61,276 nucleotides of DNA from Bartonella elizabethae F9251 = ATCC 49927 (GTDB taxonomy: Bacteria > Pseudomonadota > Alphaproteobacteria > Rhizobiales > Rhizobiaceae). Every line of letters begins with the position of its first letter. Position 1 is the first letter of the stretch. Of this stretch, positions 1-8,622 are shown one piece after another. Under the pieces are notes generated by a model. It had not been told where the DNA came from. It saw only the letters and a program-made list of their open reading frames with translations, and ran no database searches. The position numbers were made by a program, and so were the translations under genes. The stretch lies in contig NZ_JADB01000009.1 of assembly GCF_000518165.1 (NCBI RefSeq), positions 7,501 through 68,776 of the forward strand, read 5' to 3'.

Positions 1-225
1 TTTAAAACCTTCTTCCTATCCTTTAGTAAAAAAATATAAGGATCAAGGGAGAACAAGTGACTGGGTATGACCAATGTTAGAACTTAAGGAGTTTCGCGGG
101 TTAGTACTGCTTATAAAGATGAAGGCTGGAGTTAAAGTTACAGCGTAGTGGTGTTTTTAAACCAAAGCACATGCTCTATATTCTTATTACAATTGCAAAT
201 GTTTATGAGGTTTCAACAAAGCATC
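1..225. other. Left-edge spacer, no gene seen
   Basis: I see no convincing coding frame, RNA gene or strong hairpin here. The segment lies beyond the stop codon of the leftward MFS gene and probably belongs to its 3' flank. Confidence 0.4.
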
Positions 226-1590
226 TCATAAATCAGCGTTTTTTTCTTTACGCGATAAGAAGAGTGTGAGGCAAAACAGTAAAAATACAGCGATAGAGAA
301 GAGGAAGAATATGAGATATGTTTGGTTGAGAGAAAGAACTCCTTTTGTTAGCGTATGGAGTAAATAGCCAGCGAACACTCCTCCTAAAGCACCACCTATT
401 TGCTGTAATATACGTGTGATAACTGCCGTATCTTTGACGTATAAAGGATTGACATATTGGATGGGGGCAGACAGGCATACAATGGTGGTAATACCAAGCC
501 CTATACCTCTTAGTAAGAAACCCAGACCATCCATGCTTGTCTGATAGCCAAAGCATAATAAGCCAAAACTTGAGATTAGCAAACCAATTCCTATCATGAA
601 AAAGGGAGATTTTTCTTTCCATTTCTGGTAAATAAATTTTCTGCCAATCCATGCTCCCACCCCTTGTAGTGCAAGGAGGGCACCGATGATGAGAAGGCTT
701 TTTTCATGGGGTTCTTCTGTGGTGCGTGCTAATGGAAAATAAACGAGAAAGCTATAAAAAAGAAAGGAAGCGATAAGCCCCATGATCATGAGCACTGTGT
801 AGCGCACATTTGTAAATCCGCTAAAGACGATTAATTTGTTTTTTGCTTTCTGATTAGAAACAATGAAGAATATGAGAGAGATTACCGCTATCAATGCTAT
901 GGTATATATGGTTGTGTTATTATTGATGTTTCTGGCTTCTGTGAGGTAAAAAAACGAAATAAGCGATAGGGAAAAAGTTACAAATGCCAGTAGGTTAAAT
1001 TTTGTTTTTGCTGTTTCATTGGTTTTTAAATGTTTTGCTCCAATGGCAAGTGCTAATAAAATAAGCGGAATATTGATAAAAAATAACAATCGCCAAGACA
1101 TATACTGAGCAATGGAAGCCCCTACCAGCGGACCAAAGGCAGGAGCAAAAACCGTTGGTACAGCTATGGTACCCATGGCTTGGCGAACGCGGTCTTGTCC
1201 AAATTGTAAGGCGATAATGGTTTGACTTAGGGGCAGCAAAAGACCTGTTCCAAAACCTTGAACGATACGGGCAGAGATAATGCTTTGAAAATTATTGCTT
1301 AATCCCACTCCCAGTGATCCAAGCATAAAAATGCAGTTTGCAAGAAACCACGTTTTTTTGACGCCTATTCTTCCTTGTAGAAAAGCTGCCATCAACAGTC
1401 CTGGCACAGTGGCGAGGAAATAGGAAGTTACAACCCATTGTATATTCTTTTCTCCCGTTGAAAAATAATGCGCAAGATTAGGAAGGATGACATTCACAAT
1501 GCTACCGTCTAGCAAAGGTAGTATACTGGAGATAATGACGGTATAAATGACAGACTTTTCTGATTTGCTATAGGAATCTCTTTTTTGCAT
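226..1590 (-). CDS. DHA2-family MFS multidrug exporter
   Basis: Inner-membrane proton-coupled exporter of the major facilitator superfamily, 14-TM DHA2 (EmrB/QacA) type by inference. The protein is almost entirely hydrophobic segments. Near its N-terminus it has the DHA2 signature LDGSIVNVILPNL, followed by a Gly/Arg-rich loop (QGRIGVKK) matching MFS motif A. The frame is open back to 1725, but I place the start at the ATG at 1588-1590. A strong Shine-Dalgarno (CAGGGGG) lies 7 nt upstream of it, and the longer N-terminus is hydrophilic and unlike the family. The resulting length is 454 aa, slightly short for DHA2. The substrate cannot be read from the sequence. The gene stands alone, with a wide spacer upstream. 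Confidence 0.8.
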   Translation of the reverse strand: MQKRDSYSKSEKSVIYTVIISSILPLLDGSIVNVILPNLAHYFSTGEKNIQWVVTSYFLATVPGLLMAAFLQGRIGVKKTWFLANCIFMLGSLGVGLSNNFQSIISARIVQGFGTGLLLPLSQTIIALQFGQDRVRQAMGTIAVPTVFAPAFGPLVGASIAQYMSWRLLFFINIPLILLALAIGAKHLKTNETAKTKFNLLAFVTFSLSLISFFYLTEARNINNNTTIYTIALIAVISLIFFIVSNQKAKNKLIVFSGFTNVRYTVLMIMGLIASFLFYSFLVYFPLARTTEEPHEKSLLIIGALLALQGVGAWIGRKFIYQKWKEKSPFFMIGIGLLISSFGLLCFGYQTSMDGLGFLLRGIGLGITTIVCLSAPIQYVNPLYVKDTAVITRILQQIGGALGGVFAGYLLHTLTKGVLSLNQTYLIFFLFSIAVFLLFCLTLFLSRKEKNADL

Positions 1591-1854
1591 TCTTATGCCC
1601 CCTGCTGATATTCTTGACAATATTGGTTCTGCCTCATAAATCACAGGCTTTGAGAATGAATACCTGTTTGCGAGGACTGTGCTATTGGGATAAATGTGAT
1701 GGGGAGTGCTGATGGCTTCCCCCAATGCTTGTCTCCCCTGATATTCCCTTTGTGTAAGCCCTTTTTTTCCTAAATAAAGCTCTTGTTTAAACGGATTTTG
1801 GTGAGTTTATCGAGGAGTCTGTTTGCTGTCAATTCTCTTGGCATGAGAGCAAAA

Positions 1855-1882
1855 CAGAGCCTACATATTTGTGTAGGCTCTG
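1855..1882 (-). terminator. Rho-independent terminator candidate for the Abi-C gene
   Basis: An 11-bp perfect stem (CAGAGCCTACA / TGTAGGCTCTG) with a 6-nt loop. On the minus strand it is followed by TTTT. It lies about 145 nt beyond the stop of the leftward Abi-C-type gene. The short T-tract makes efficiency uncertain. Confidence 0.55.
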
Positions 1883-2024
1883 CTCCAAAGTTTAATGGTT
1901 TGTGGTTCTTATAAGATCCGGTCCGGTTTTACGGAGCCTGTTTGCGTTCTGGTATGAAATTCATGAGGAGAAAATATTAAGATCAATCTGTTTCGTTTAT
2001 CGAGAATATTTTTTATGATGTTTT

Positions 2025-2915
2025 TTAACGTAATTCTAAAATATAAACTGAAAGGGTATGCGCGGCATTAACTGCTAAGCGCGCATGACGGGGCTTGAGG
2101 TTGATCTTGCGAAAATTCTCTTCCGAGCGACCATGGGCTGCGCCTTTTTTGTTTCTTAGATTCATGGTTCCTTTCACAACTTGGTACAGACCAGATGCGA
2201 TCATTTGCAAATCATTTGGATCCAGATCATTCCAGTTTTTTTTCTTCATATCTTCGGGATGAATTTGAGCATTTTCAACGACTTTATCCCATAAAGAGCG
2301 TAGTGTCACAGCCGTTTCTTTATATGAGATAGCGTGATGGTCGAGATAAGCTTTACAAGATGCCTCCAAGAGATTTGCGGCACGGACAACTGCCCCCCTT
2401 GGATCTTTTTCTATTTGTTCTAATGCTCTTTTTATTTCAGTTTCTATTGCTGAAAGTCCGTTCTTTGCAATTTCTTTTTGCAATGTTTCTATAGAGATAA
2501 GGCCAGCTTTTTGCAGTCCTTGTGTGGAGGAGTTCTCCGCTTTGATGATATATCCTCCACGGTGGTATTGTAATCCATCTTTTTTCAAGGTTTCTAAAAT
2601 CTTACTTTGATCTTCTGATCTGTTATCAAATGAGAAACTGTTGGATTTATGAGACTCGTTGTCCATAAAATCACCAAGTAGGTTACCAAGGATCTCAAGC
2701 GGTTCATCGCATTGCATGTTGATGGCTTGGAGTCGTTTCTTGGTTCTAAAGGCTTTGCTATCTCCTTCTGTTTCATTGGGAGCAGATAATTTAAAAAATA
2801 AGTGGTCTAATTCCTTAATCGTATAATAGTTTGCAAATATTTGAGGGAGTAGTCCAATGATTGCAGGAGGAATTTTGTTTTTTTGAGATATTTTTTGCGG
2901 GGATGATAATTGCAT
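2025..2915 (-). CDS. Abi-C (abortive infection C-terminus) domain protein
   Basis: A 296-aa soluble protein. Residues about 170-296 resemble the Abi-C family (Pfam 'abortive infection C-terminus'). Seen there are RGAVVRAANLLEASCKAYLD, a middle stretch with LWDKVV and NDLDPNDLQMIASGL, then LRNKKGAAHGR and a C-terminal ARLAVNAAHTL helix. In known families this domain sits at the C-terminus of phage-exclusion proteins, but it also occurs in proteins of unknown function, so a defence role is only inferred. The N-terminal half is unrecognised and charged. The ATG at 2915 has AAAGG 7 nt upstream. The gene is monocistronic, with a hairpin terminator about 145 nt downstream and no toxin-antitoxin partner next to it. 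Confidence 0.7.
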   Translation of the reverse strand: MQLSSPQKISQKNKIPPAIIGLLPQIFANYYTIKELDHLFFKLSAPNETEGDSKAFRTKKRLQAINMQCDEPLEILGNLLGDFMDNESHKSNSFSFDNRSEDQSKILETLKKDGLQYHRGGYIIKAENSSTQGLQKAGLISIETLQKEIAKNGLSAIETEIKRALEQIEKDPRGAVVRAANLLEASCKAYLDHHAISYKETAVTLRSLWDKVVENAQIHPEDMKKKNWNDLDPNDLQMIASGLYQVVKGTMNLRNKKGAAHGRSEENFRKINLKPRHARLAVNAAHTLSVYILELR

Positions 2916-3145
2916 TGTATGCCTTTATAATATCAAAAATAATCTGTGGATTAGTTTTTAGAATATGATTTTGCTGCTTTCCCCTTGGTAAAAGGTCGCA
3001 CGCATCATATAGTGTCTGATATAAGAATTTTGCATGAGAAATACTATATCATGTTTAAAAAAATGTTTTCTTTTTTACTGTTATCGTCGTAAGGCGGAAT
3101 GCTTTTATTGCATGATGAGATAAATAGACGTGAGATAGCTTGAAT
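2916..3145. other. Spacer between Abi-C gene and MFS gene
   Basis: AT-rich spacer holding the 5' region of the Abi-C gene. No gene or clear hairpin seen. Confidence 0.4.
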
Positions 3146-4315
3146 TTACTTTTTTGCTTTTTTCATAAAAAGCAGGAGGGCAAGAAAAGCAGCGCTGATG
3201 GATGCAATGCTTAAGAGTTGCCAAACCGATAAGCCAAAAACAGCTTTGTTGTATAAGAGAGAACCGAAGTAACTGCCTGCCATTCCTCCAAAAGCACTCG
3301 ACAAACTCATGATGCCAAATGCGCTCGCAATGAGGCGTTCATCTATATTTGTGGCCTCATAATCGAGGCGTATGCGCATAATGATTTCGGCAAAGGTAAA
3401 AAGTACGATCGCTAAAAAGAGACTAAAGTAAGAAGGATTAAGAGCGTGGAGAATAAAGAATGAGAGCCCAAAAAATACAAAGGATAACACTATAGGCGTT
3501 TTGGAATTTTCCCGACAAGACCATCTTGAGACAGGTATTTGGAAAAAGATAACAATGAGGGCATTGAGGAGAAAAATATATGAGGGGGTGCTTTTCCCAA
3601 AAGTTTCGTCACCAAACAGCGGTATTGTGATTTCAAGTTGTATGTAAAGAAAGAGAAATAAAAACGTGAAAAATGCTACACGCAGCATTGTCTTGTTGGT
3701 AAGCAGATTGCTAAAATCAGAAAAATTTATTTTACTGCCTGTGTTGGTAACCCGGCTTTCTTTTAATGTGCAGTTGATAAGCAATAATAAAATAAAGATG
3801 AAGCCAACAAGGCTAAATAAGAGTTGAGGATGAACTTTTAAAATAAGCATTCCAAGTAATGGGCCAATGGCAGTCCCTATGTTGGCAAAAATGGATCTGA
3901 TGGCGAGAATATCAACTTTGTCAGCTTGAGAGACGTTTTTTACTAAAAAAGATTTTGCTGCGGGAAAATACATACTGCTTCCTAGTCCAATCAGGATACA
4001 GGAGAGAAGTAGGATGTAAAAATTATGCGTAAAACCAATGATAAAATAACCTGGAATCCGCAGCGCTAAACCCAAAAGCATGGTTTTTTTGATATGCACA
4101 TAATCGGAAAGGATTCCTCCTAAAAGGGAGCCTGCTCTTTGGCACCAAAAAGCTATTCCAATGATGGTACCTACTTCTATCGCACTGAGCGAATTCAATT
4201 TGTTTAAGTAGATCGCCAGAAAAGGAACGACCATAAAGGCACCAATATTGCTCAAAAGTATGGTTATGAGAATAAGGTGTATGCTTGCCTTGAAACTGAG
4301 AATTTTCCGTAACAT
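3146..4315 (-). CDS. MFS transporter, 12-TM DHA1-like
   Basis: 389-aa inner-membrane protein with about 12 hydrophobic segments and MFS architecture. TM1 contains NIGAFMVVPFLAIYL, and the cytoplasmic loop after TM2 (GGILSDYVHIKK) matches the motif A pattern G-x-L-x-D. A Lys-rich central loop separates the two six-helix halves, and the tail is MKKAKK. It is most like drug or metabolite efflux members, but the substrate is unknown. There is no strong ribosome-binding site before the ATG at 4315. It lies downstream of, and in the same direction as, the 5125-6303 MFS and the broken ligase gene, separated by about 240 nt, so co-transcription is possible but unproven. Confidence 0.75.
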   Translation of the reverse strand: MLRKILSFKASIHLILITILLSNIGAFMVVPFLAIYLNKLNSLSAIEVGTIIGIAFWCQRAGSLLGGILSDYVHIKKTMLLGLALRIPGYFIIGFTHNFYILLLSCILIGLGSSMYFPAAKSFLVKNVSQADKVDILAIRSIFANIGTAIGPLLGMLILKVHPQLLFSLVGFIFILLLLINCTLKESRVTNTGSKINFSDFSNLLTNKTMLRVAFFTFLFLFLYIQLEITIPLFGDETFGKSTPSYIFLLNALIVIFFQIPVSRWSCRENSKTPIVLSFVFFGLSFFILHALNPSYFSLFLAIVLFTFAEIIMRIRLDYEATNIDERLIASAFGIMSLSSAFGGMAGSYFGSLLYNKAVFGLSVWQLLSIASISAAFLALLLFMKKAKK

Positions 4316-4559
4316 TGATTTTTCTATTACAATATTGACTTTATTCGCTTTGGAGAGTGCCTTTCATAGCGCTGTTTTTGCAGCTATACTAGTCGTAAAA
4401 AAATCTTGATACAGGTTTGGTTCATGAGGTTGAGAACTTTTTCTGTAAGCTGTAAGGCGAGAGGTATTTATTTGCGCACTGTATATTTTAAGTGCATATG
4501 CTTAAATGTTCCAGTTATTTTGGTGGTGAGAAATATTTGATCTGTGTGTTTTGGGGGAG

Positions 4560-5137
4560 TCAATTCTTTACCAAAACATTCAGGCTCTTTTCCTTTTGTA
4601 GGGGTGTACATATAAAATGATAAATGTTTTCATCAAGTTTAGAACATGGTAATCCTATGGGATCGATTTCTTGTGTGGTAAAGCTAAGGAGGGTAATACC
4701 TAAGTCAGGAATTATATCTCTTATTTTCAAAACAGATTCAGTTTGAAAGGATTCTCCAAGATAGAATAAGTTTTTTTGAGGTTTTAATTTTTGCTTCCAA
4801 AATACGATAATAAGTTTATCTGCAAAACTGGCAAGCAAATGATGGTATCAATAGAAAATTCTTCGATAGCTGAACTCAGAGTTTCAGGATCAACCATAGA
4901 GGCAAATGGATAATATGTTACTTTGAGAAGGCGACAAATTTCATGTGCAAATAAAAAACCACCCCACAATCCTCCAGCTGTGAGGCAATTGGCAACGGAG
5001 CTTACGGAGCAGTTTTTAAAAACAGTTTCGAGCTTCTTTGCCGCAGAGTGTGTTACAAACTCATAATTGAGCCATTTGTGGCGAAGTGTTCTAGGCACTC
5101 TTGTTGTGTCACCGGTTGCAAAAATTATATGCGACAT
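4560..5137 (-). pseudogene. Frameshifted PaaK-like adenylate-forming ligase fragment
   Basis: Two overlapping frames together look like part of a phenylacetate-CoA-ligase/F390-synthetase-type adenylating enzyme. The first frame (5137 down to 4784) begins with FATGDTTRVPRTLRH, a degraded version of the AMP/phosphate-binding loop usually read as SGTTGxPK. It continues through LTAGGLWGGFLFAHE and YPFASMVDPETLSSAI. The frame then shifts near 4838-4850, and family similarity resumes in the second frame (LLASFADKLI, ending at 4560). The start has a good ribosome-binding site (AAGGA, 6 nt spacing) and overlaps the stop of the upstream MFS gene by 13 nt. The total of about 190 codons is under half the usual enzyme length: both the N-terminal part and the C-terminal lid are missing. 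It is probably inactive. Confidence 0.6.
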
Positions 5138-6303
5138 TGAAGTTCCTTATTTTTTTTAGTTTGCATGAGGCAAAGGCAAGAGGCAAAGGCGGAGACACCA
5201 ACAATCATGGCAAAAAGCAAAGCGATATGATTGTTGAAATGGCTGATGATCCATCCACTTGTCCATGAGCCTATAGCTTGGCCAATATTTGAAATAACAA
5301 GAATATAACTAAAAAGAACACTGGAAGAGACGGATGCGATTGTTTTCCCTGCTTGATAGTATATCTCTGGAATCATGACAGATTCATAGATACTGTAGGC
5401 AATTAACGCAGTTACAGCGGTAAAGATGTCACCCATGAGAAAGAATGAAGCGAAACTTCCCATAAGCCATAGTAGGTAAAAGGTTGATTTATCGGAAAGG
5501 CTAAGGTGTTTATTGATTATTCCTTGCCAGATACAAATACTGATTCCAACAATTGAAAAGAAAATTCCGCTATACGGGGCCAGATTGCTGTCAAATTTAC
5601 TGAGAAGTGTTGTGGTGGTGATAAAAATTCCCATGATAAACGTGCAAAGAAAAGCTGTGACCAGTAAATAAACAATAGCATGATTATGTGTTATTTTTTT
5701 TAAAGAAGAAAGAAGAGAGGCGTTTGTTTTTTTATTCTTTTCAACGGATGCTTTTTTATGGGGGTAGTGATAAACAATTTTGATGGATACAAAACAAAGA
5801 TACAAACCAATGATTGCAAAACAAGCCATTAAAAAAGCGGATGCATTATATTTTATGGCTATCATTGCAACGAGAGGGGCTATAACGACAGCAGCGTTTT
5901 GAAAAAAAGAATAGAGCGTTAATGCGCGTTTAAGAGCACTTCCATTGAGATGTTCTGATAAAATTTCTCTCAAAAATGGCTTTGAAATTGCTTTTGAAAA
6001 AGCTGTTAAGGTGAAAAAGACCAGCCATGCAGAAGCTGTGGTTGACAGGATAACGCATAGGAAAGCGCTACTCCTTAAAATAAAAGCGATAGCCATTAAA
6101 AGTTTACGTGAAAATCTCTCCAAGAAACCTGTTGTGGTTATCATGAGAATGCTTTCGAGGATTACTGATCCAGCGAGATAAAACGCAACATTTGTCGCAG
6201 TTATGAAAGAAGAGTTTCCAAGGAGTGGGAGTACAAAGAAATAGGAAAATTCAGAAAGAAAAAGCGCGCTATAGATGAAAAAAGTTATTTTATTTTTGCC
6301 CAT
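5125..6303 (-). CDS. MFS transporter
   Basis: 392-aa inner-membrane protein with about 12 TM segments and an MFS fold. Visible features are TTTGFLERFSRKLLMAIAF (motif A-like loop after TM2), a Lys-rich central loop (PHKKASVEKNKKTNAS) between the halves, and ISNIGQAIGSWTSG near TM11. The ATG at 6303 is preceded by GGA six nt upstream and overlaps the upstream 66-codon frame by 14 nt. Its 3' end overlaps the broken adenylating-enzyme gene. The arrangement looks like a former operon of exporter plus biosynthetic enzymes in which the transporter stayed intact while its neighbours decayed. The substrate is unknown. Confidence 0.75.
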   Translation of the reverse strand: MGKNKITFFIYSALFLSEFSYFFVLPLLGNSSFITATNVAFYLAGSVILESILMITTTGFLERFSRKLLMAIAFILRSSAFLCVILSTTASAWLVFFTLTAFSKAISKPFLREILSEHLNGSALKRALTLYSFFQNAAVVIAPLVAMIAIKYNASAFLMACFAIIGLYLCFVSIKIVYHYPHKKASVEKNKKTNASLLSSLKKITHNHAIVYLLVTAFLCTFIMGIFITTTTLLSKFDSNLAPYSGIFFSIVGISICIWQGIINKHLSLSDKSTFYLLWLMGSFASFFLMGDIFTAVTALIAYSIYESVMIPEIYYQAGKTIASVSSSVLFSYILVISNIGQAIGSWTSGWIISHFNNHIALLFAMIVGVSAFASCLCLMQTKKNKELQCRI

Positions 6304-6590
6304 GGAATTTCCATAGAAGTGTCGTTAAATGATCAAAGACATTTTGTTGTATCTTTTGGGGAAGTTTTGTTAGCTCTGTTTTTGCTGTACCCATATCGTT
6401 GAAAGAGTATCCTTCCTGATTTACTAGCCAGTTCACTGCAAGAATATTGTTTTTTGTTTTTTCTACGATGTTTTTAGAAATATTAAGCATTTCAGGATAG
6501 AATTTTTCCTTGCCCTATACGGTTATAAAAGCTGCTTCTGTTAGGATCTTTTTTGTGCCTCCACGTGCAGCATTTCTTATAGTGTTGTCT
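6290..6590 (-). pseudogene. Remnant coding frame upstream of the MFS gene
   Basis: An open 66-codon frame (6490 to 6290) begins MLNISKNIVEKTKNN. Reading the same frame further upstream gives protein-like sequence interrupted by one stop: TIRNAARGGTKKILTEAAFITV, stop, GKEKFYPEM, then the 66 codons. This suggests a longer gene broken by a nonsense mutation. I do not recognise the family. It overlaps the start of the MFS gene by 14 nt, consistent with an old operon. It could instead be a short functional leader frame. Confidence 0.35.
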
Positions 6591-6599
6591 CCTCATATG

Positions 6600-6989
6600 A
6601 AGAAATATGACAGAATGGGAATCGAGAAAAATGGTATTTAATTTTAACGCAAGCTTATCAAATAATATATACGCGTTTGCGCAGCTGCATATTGCACACC
6701 AAATTTCTCTACAGAAGATTTCACGGCGTTATTTAGTGCTGGATGACGTTATAACTTCAGATAGGAAGATGATTATACAATCAAAAATTTTTCCTGATTG
6801 AGCAACAATCCTGCACCCTGATGTTCGCGCAACAATCGTGAGATCATTGAAGACCTTGATCCCATATCTTCTCCTGATGATTTTGACTGTTTCTAATTCT
6901 ATTTGATAACCAATTGAATTCCCGCATTCTTGTTCCTCCCATGAAACTTTTACAAAGAGGGTGTACTCATTTCTATAGATTGTCAACAT
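6600..6989 (-). pseudogene. Probable decayed coding sequence, family uncertain
   Basis: An 86-codon frame runs from the ATG at 6989 to 6729, with no visible ribosome-binding site. A second frame over about 6630-6735 reads HPALNNAVKSSVEKFGVQYA, followed by AAQTRIYYLISL and a stop. The second stretch weakly resembles the N-terminal region of alpha-oxoamine synthases (HPxxxxAxxxAxxxYGVG pattern), which would suit a biosynthetic remnant, but the match is short. It may also be chance. No intact gene is supported in 6600-7100. Confidence 0.25.
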
Positions 6990-7102
6990 ATGAATGATTT
7001 AATAAGTTTTTCATAAAACGAGATTTTTCGTGAACGGTTACCCATTCTTTTGAAGTGTAGAAGAAAAATGATTGCGTTCATTAATCATCATTTAATTCTT
7101 TT

Positions 7103-8344
7103 TTAGCGTATGCGTTGATATTTGCCGGCATGGCGTTGTAAAAATCCTCTCTCGATAAGGGTGCGTCTTAATCTGGCAAAATCTACCGTAAAGAGGCTGC
7201 ATATCTTGGAGACTTCCGTTTCACTATAGATTTTTTCCCTTTGAAAGGCTTGGACAATTTTTGTAAGCATCTCTTCTGTTTCTAAATGGCGATCACTTAA
7301 ATTTTCTCTCTCCCGTACATTTTTATCTTCTAGTGCTTTCCAAAGTGTTCCTTCTGCTTGAAATCCGGCTGTTGTGTTTTGAATAAGACCAAGGTTTAAA
7401 AGACGGTTGATGGATTTGTGAATGGTTTTCGCATCACAATCGACAGTTTTTAGGATCTCAGAAAGATTTTTTGCACCAAGGATAATGGCGGCATAAACAG
7501 TGCGCAGTGTTGGTGAGGTCATGGCAGAAATTAGTGAATTCACTTTACTGCGTTTGTGAAGTGTTTCTTGTCCCATGGGTAAAAGATCATTGCGAAGGGG
7601 CAGCTCATTGATCTCTATGAGTTCTGCTTGGAGCGATTGTATGCGGACAATTTGCTCAGTAGGGGTGCGTTTGCGAATAATCCCCAGACCACTTTGGCGA
7701 TATTTATGGTTTTCAGGGAGGGTTAAAGCTTCATAGGATCCATCAAGACGGTAGAGAATTTCTTCCCACAAAGGGGTTCTCACACGTCGCACCCGTTGCT
7801 CTCCATTAAGAGCAACGGGTGTGGTCATGGTTGGTTCATGCAGACAGAGATAACCACCAGCGGTGATATGTTCCCAAAGTGTGATAACAAATCGCACATC
7901 ATCTGCGGGCGTTCCAGCATCAAGCCAAGCAAAATCTATGGGGCCCCAAGATTTGAGCGTTGCATCATCAAGAGAGAAGAAATTCTCATGAATGAATGTT
8001 ATGGTATCTTTTTCAATACGCTCGTCTTGGAGCAGTTTTTGCCATGCTTCTTTAGCGGACTGACTGTCTCCTGAAAAATCATCAATGGTGATCAATTGTG
8101 GCTGGTAATTTTCAAGAATCCCTGAAGGGTCAAGCAAAGCTGTGCGTTCTTCCCAAGTGGAGGATTCTAAAAGTTTTTTATCCTGTTGCCATGCTTGTTT
8201 TGCTTTTTGCAGTGCTTTAGCAATTAAGCGTGTGCTATCGCCTGCGCCGATTTCAAGGACTGTGTGCGGTCTTGCCATTTGAATGAGCGTATAAAGAAGC
8301 TGGGTAATGTTTTCTGTTCCCATATCCGGTCTTATCAAGGGCAT
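7103..8344 (-). CDS. Class I SAM methyltransferase with winged-helix and DUF2087-like tail
   Basis: 413-aa cytoplasmic protein with three parts. Residues about 10-220 form a Rossmann methyltransferase-like domain: motif I VLEIGAGDST at about 29-38, acidic TIDDFSGD, WLDAGTPADD, and a LHEPTM strand. Residues about 255-330 look like a winged-helix DNA-binding segment (LRTVYAAIILGAKNLSEIL, then SINRLLNLGLI). The C-terminal 50 residues, ending RRTLIERGFLQRHAGKYQRI, resemble the DUF2087 family seen at the ends of small transcription regulators. The substrate is unknown, so it could be an enzyme, a SAM-sensing regulator or both. AAGGA lies 7 nt before the ATG at 8344. It stands alone between two MFS genes. 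Confidence 0.65.
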   Translation of the reverse strand: MPLIRPDMGTENITQLLYTLIQMARPHTVLEIGAGDSTRLIAKALQKAKQAWQQDKKLLESSTWEERTALLDPSGILENYQPQLITIDDFSGDSQSAKEAWQKLLQDERIEKDTITFIHENFFSLDDATLKSWGPIDFAWLDAGTPADDVRFVITLWEHITAGGYLCLHEPTMTTPVALNGEQRVRRVRTPLWEEILYRLDGSYEALTLPENHKYRQSGLGIIRKRTPTEQIVRIQSLQAELIEINELPLRNDLLPMGQETLHKRSKVNSLISAMTSPTLRTVYAAIILGAKNLSEILKTVDCDAKTIHKSINRLLNLGLIQNTTAGFQAEGTLWKALEDKNVRERENLSDRHLETEEMLTKIVQAFQREKIYSETEVSKICSLFTVDFARLRRTLIERGFLQRHAGKYQRIR

Positions 8345-8622
8345 CTGTTGATCCTTATCCTTTTACCAAGCGCAGCATTCCTGCTTTGATAAAAAATGTG
8401 GTTGTTTGTTCCATGGGGTATTGTTGCATGATGTTATCGTTTTTTGTTTTAAAATATCAAATTTTTGCAATGATTGTTTGCTGTTCCACACGGAGTGGCT
8501 TAGCAAAATCCCATTGGTTAGTAGGGGGGAGAGACAATGATGTTGGTTGGGATTTTATCCGGTGGTGATTGTTATCTCCTTTTTGTGCATGGTTTGCTTG
8601 CTGGAATAGATAGCAAAGTCTA
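8345..8622. other. Spacer, no gene supported
   Basis: 278-nt spacer between two leftward genes. It carries the promoter region of the methyltransferase-like gene. A 60-codon frame on the plus strand has no protein-like features. Confidence 0.4.

Noticed and set aside
6607..6801. 64-codon plus-strand frame
   Set aside because: Opposite strand to coding remnants with better protein-like sequence; no ribosome-binding site.
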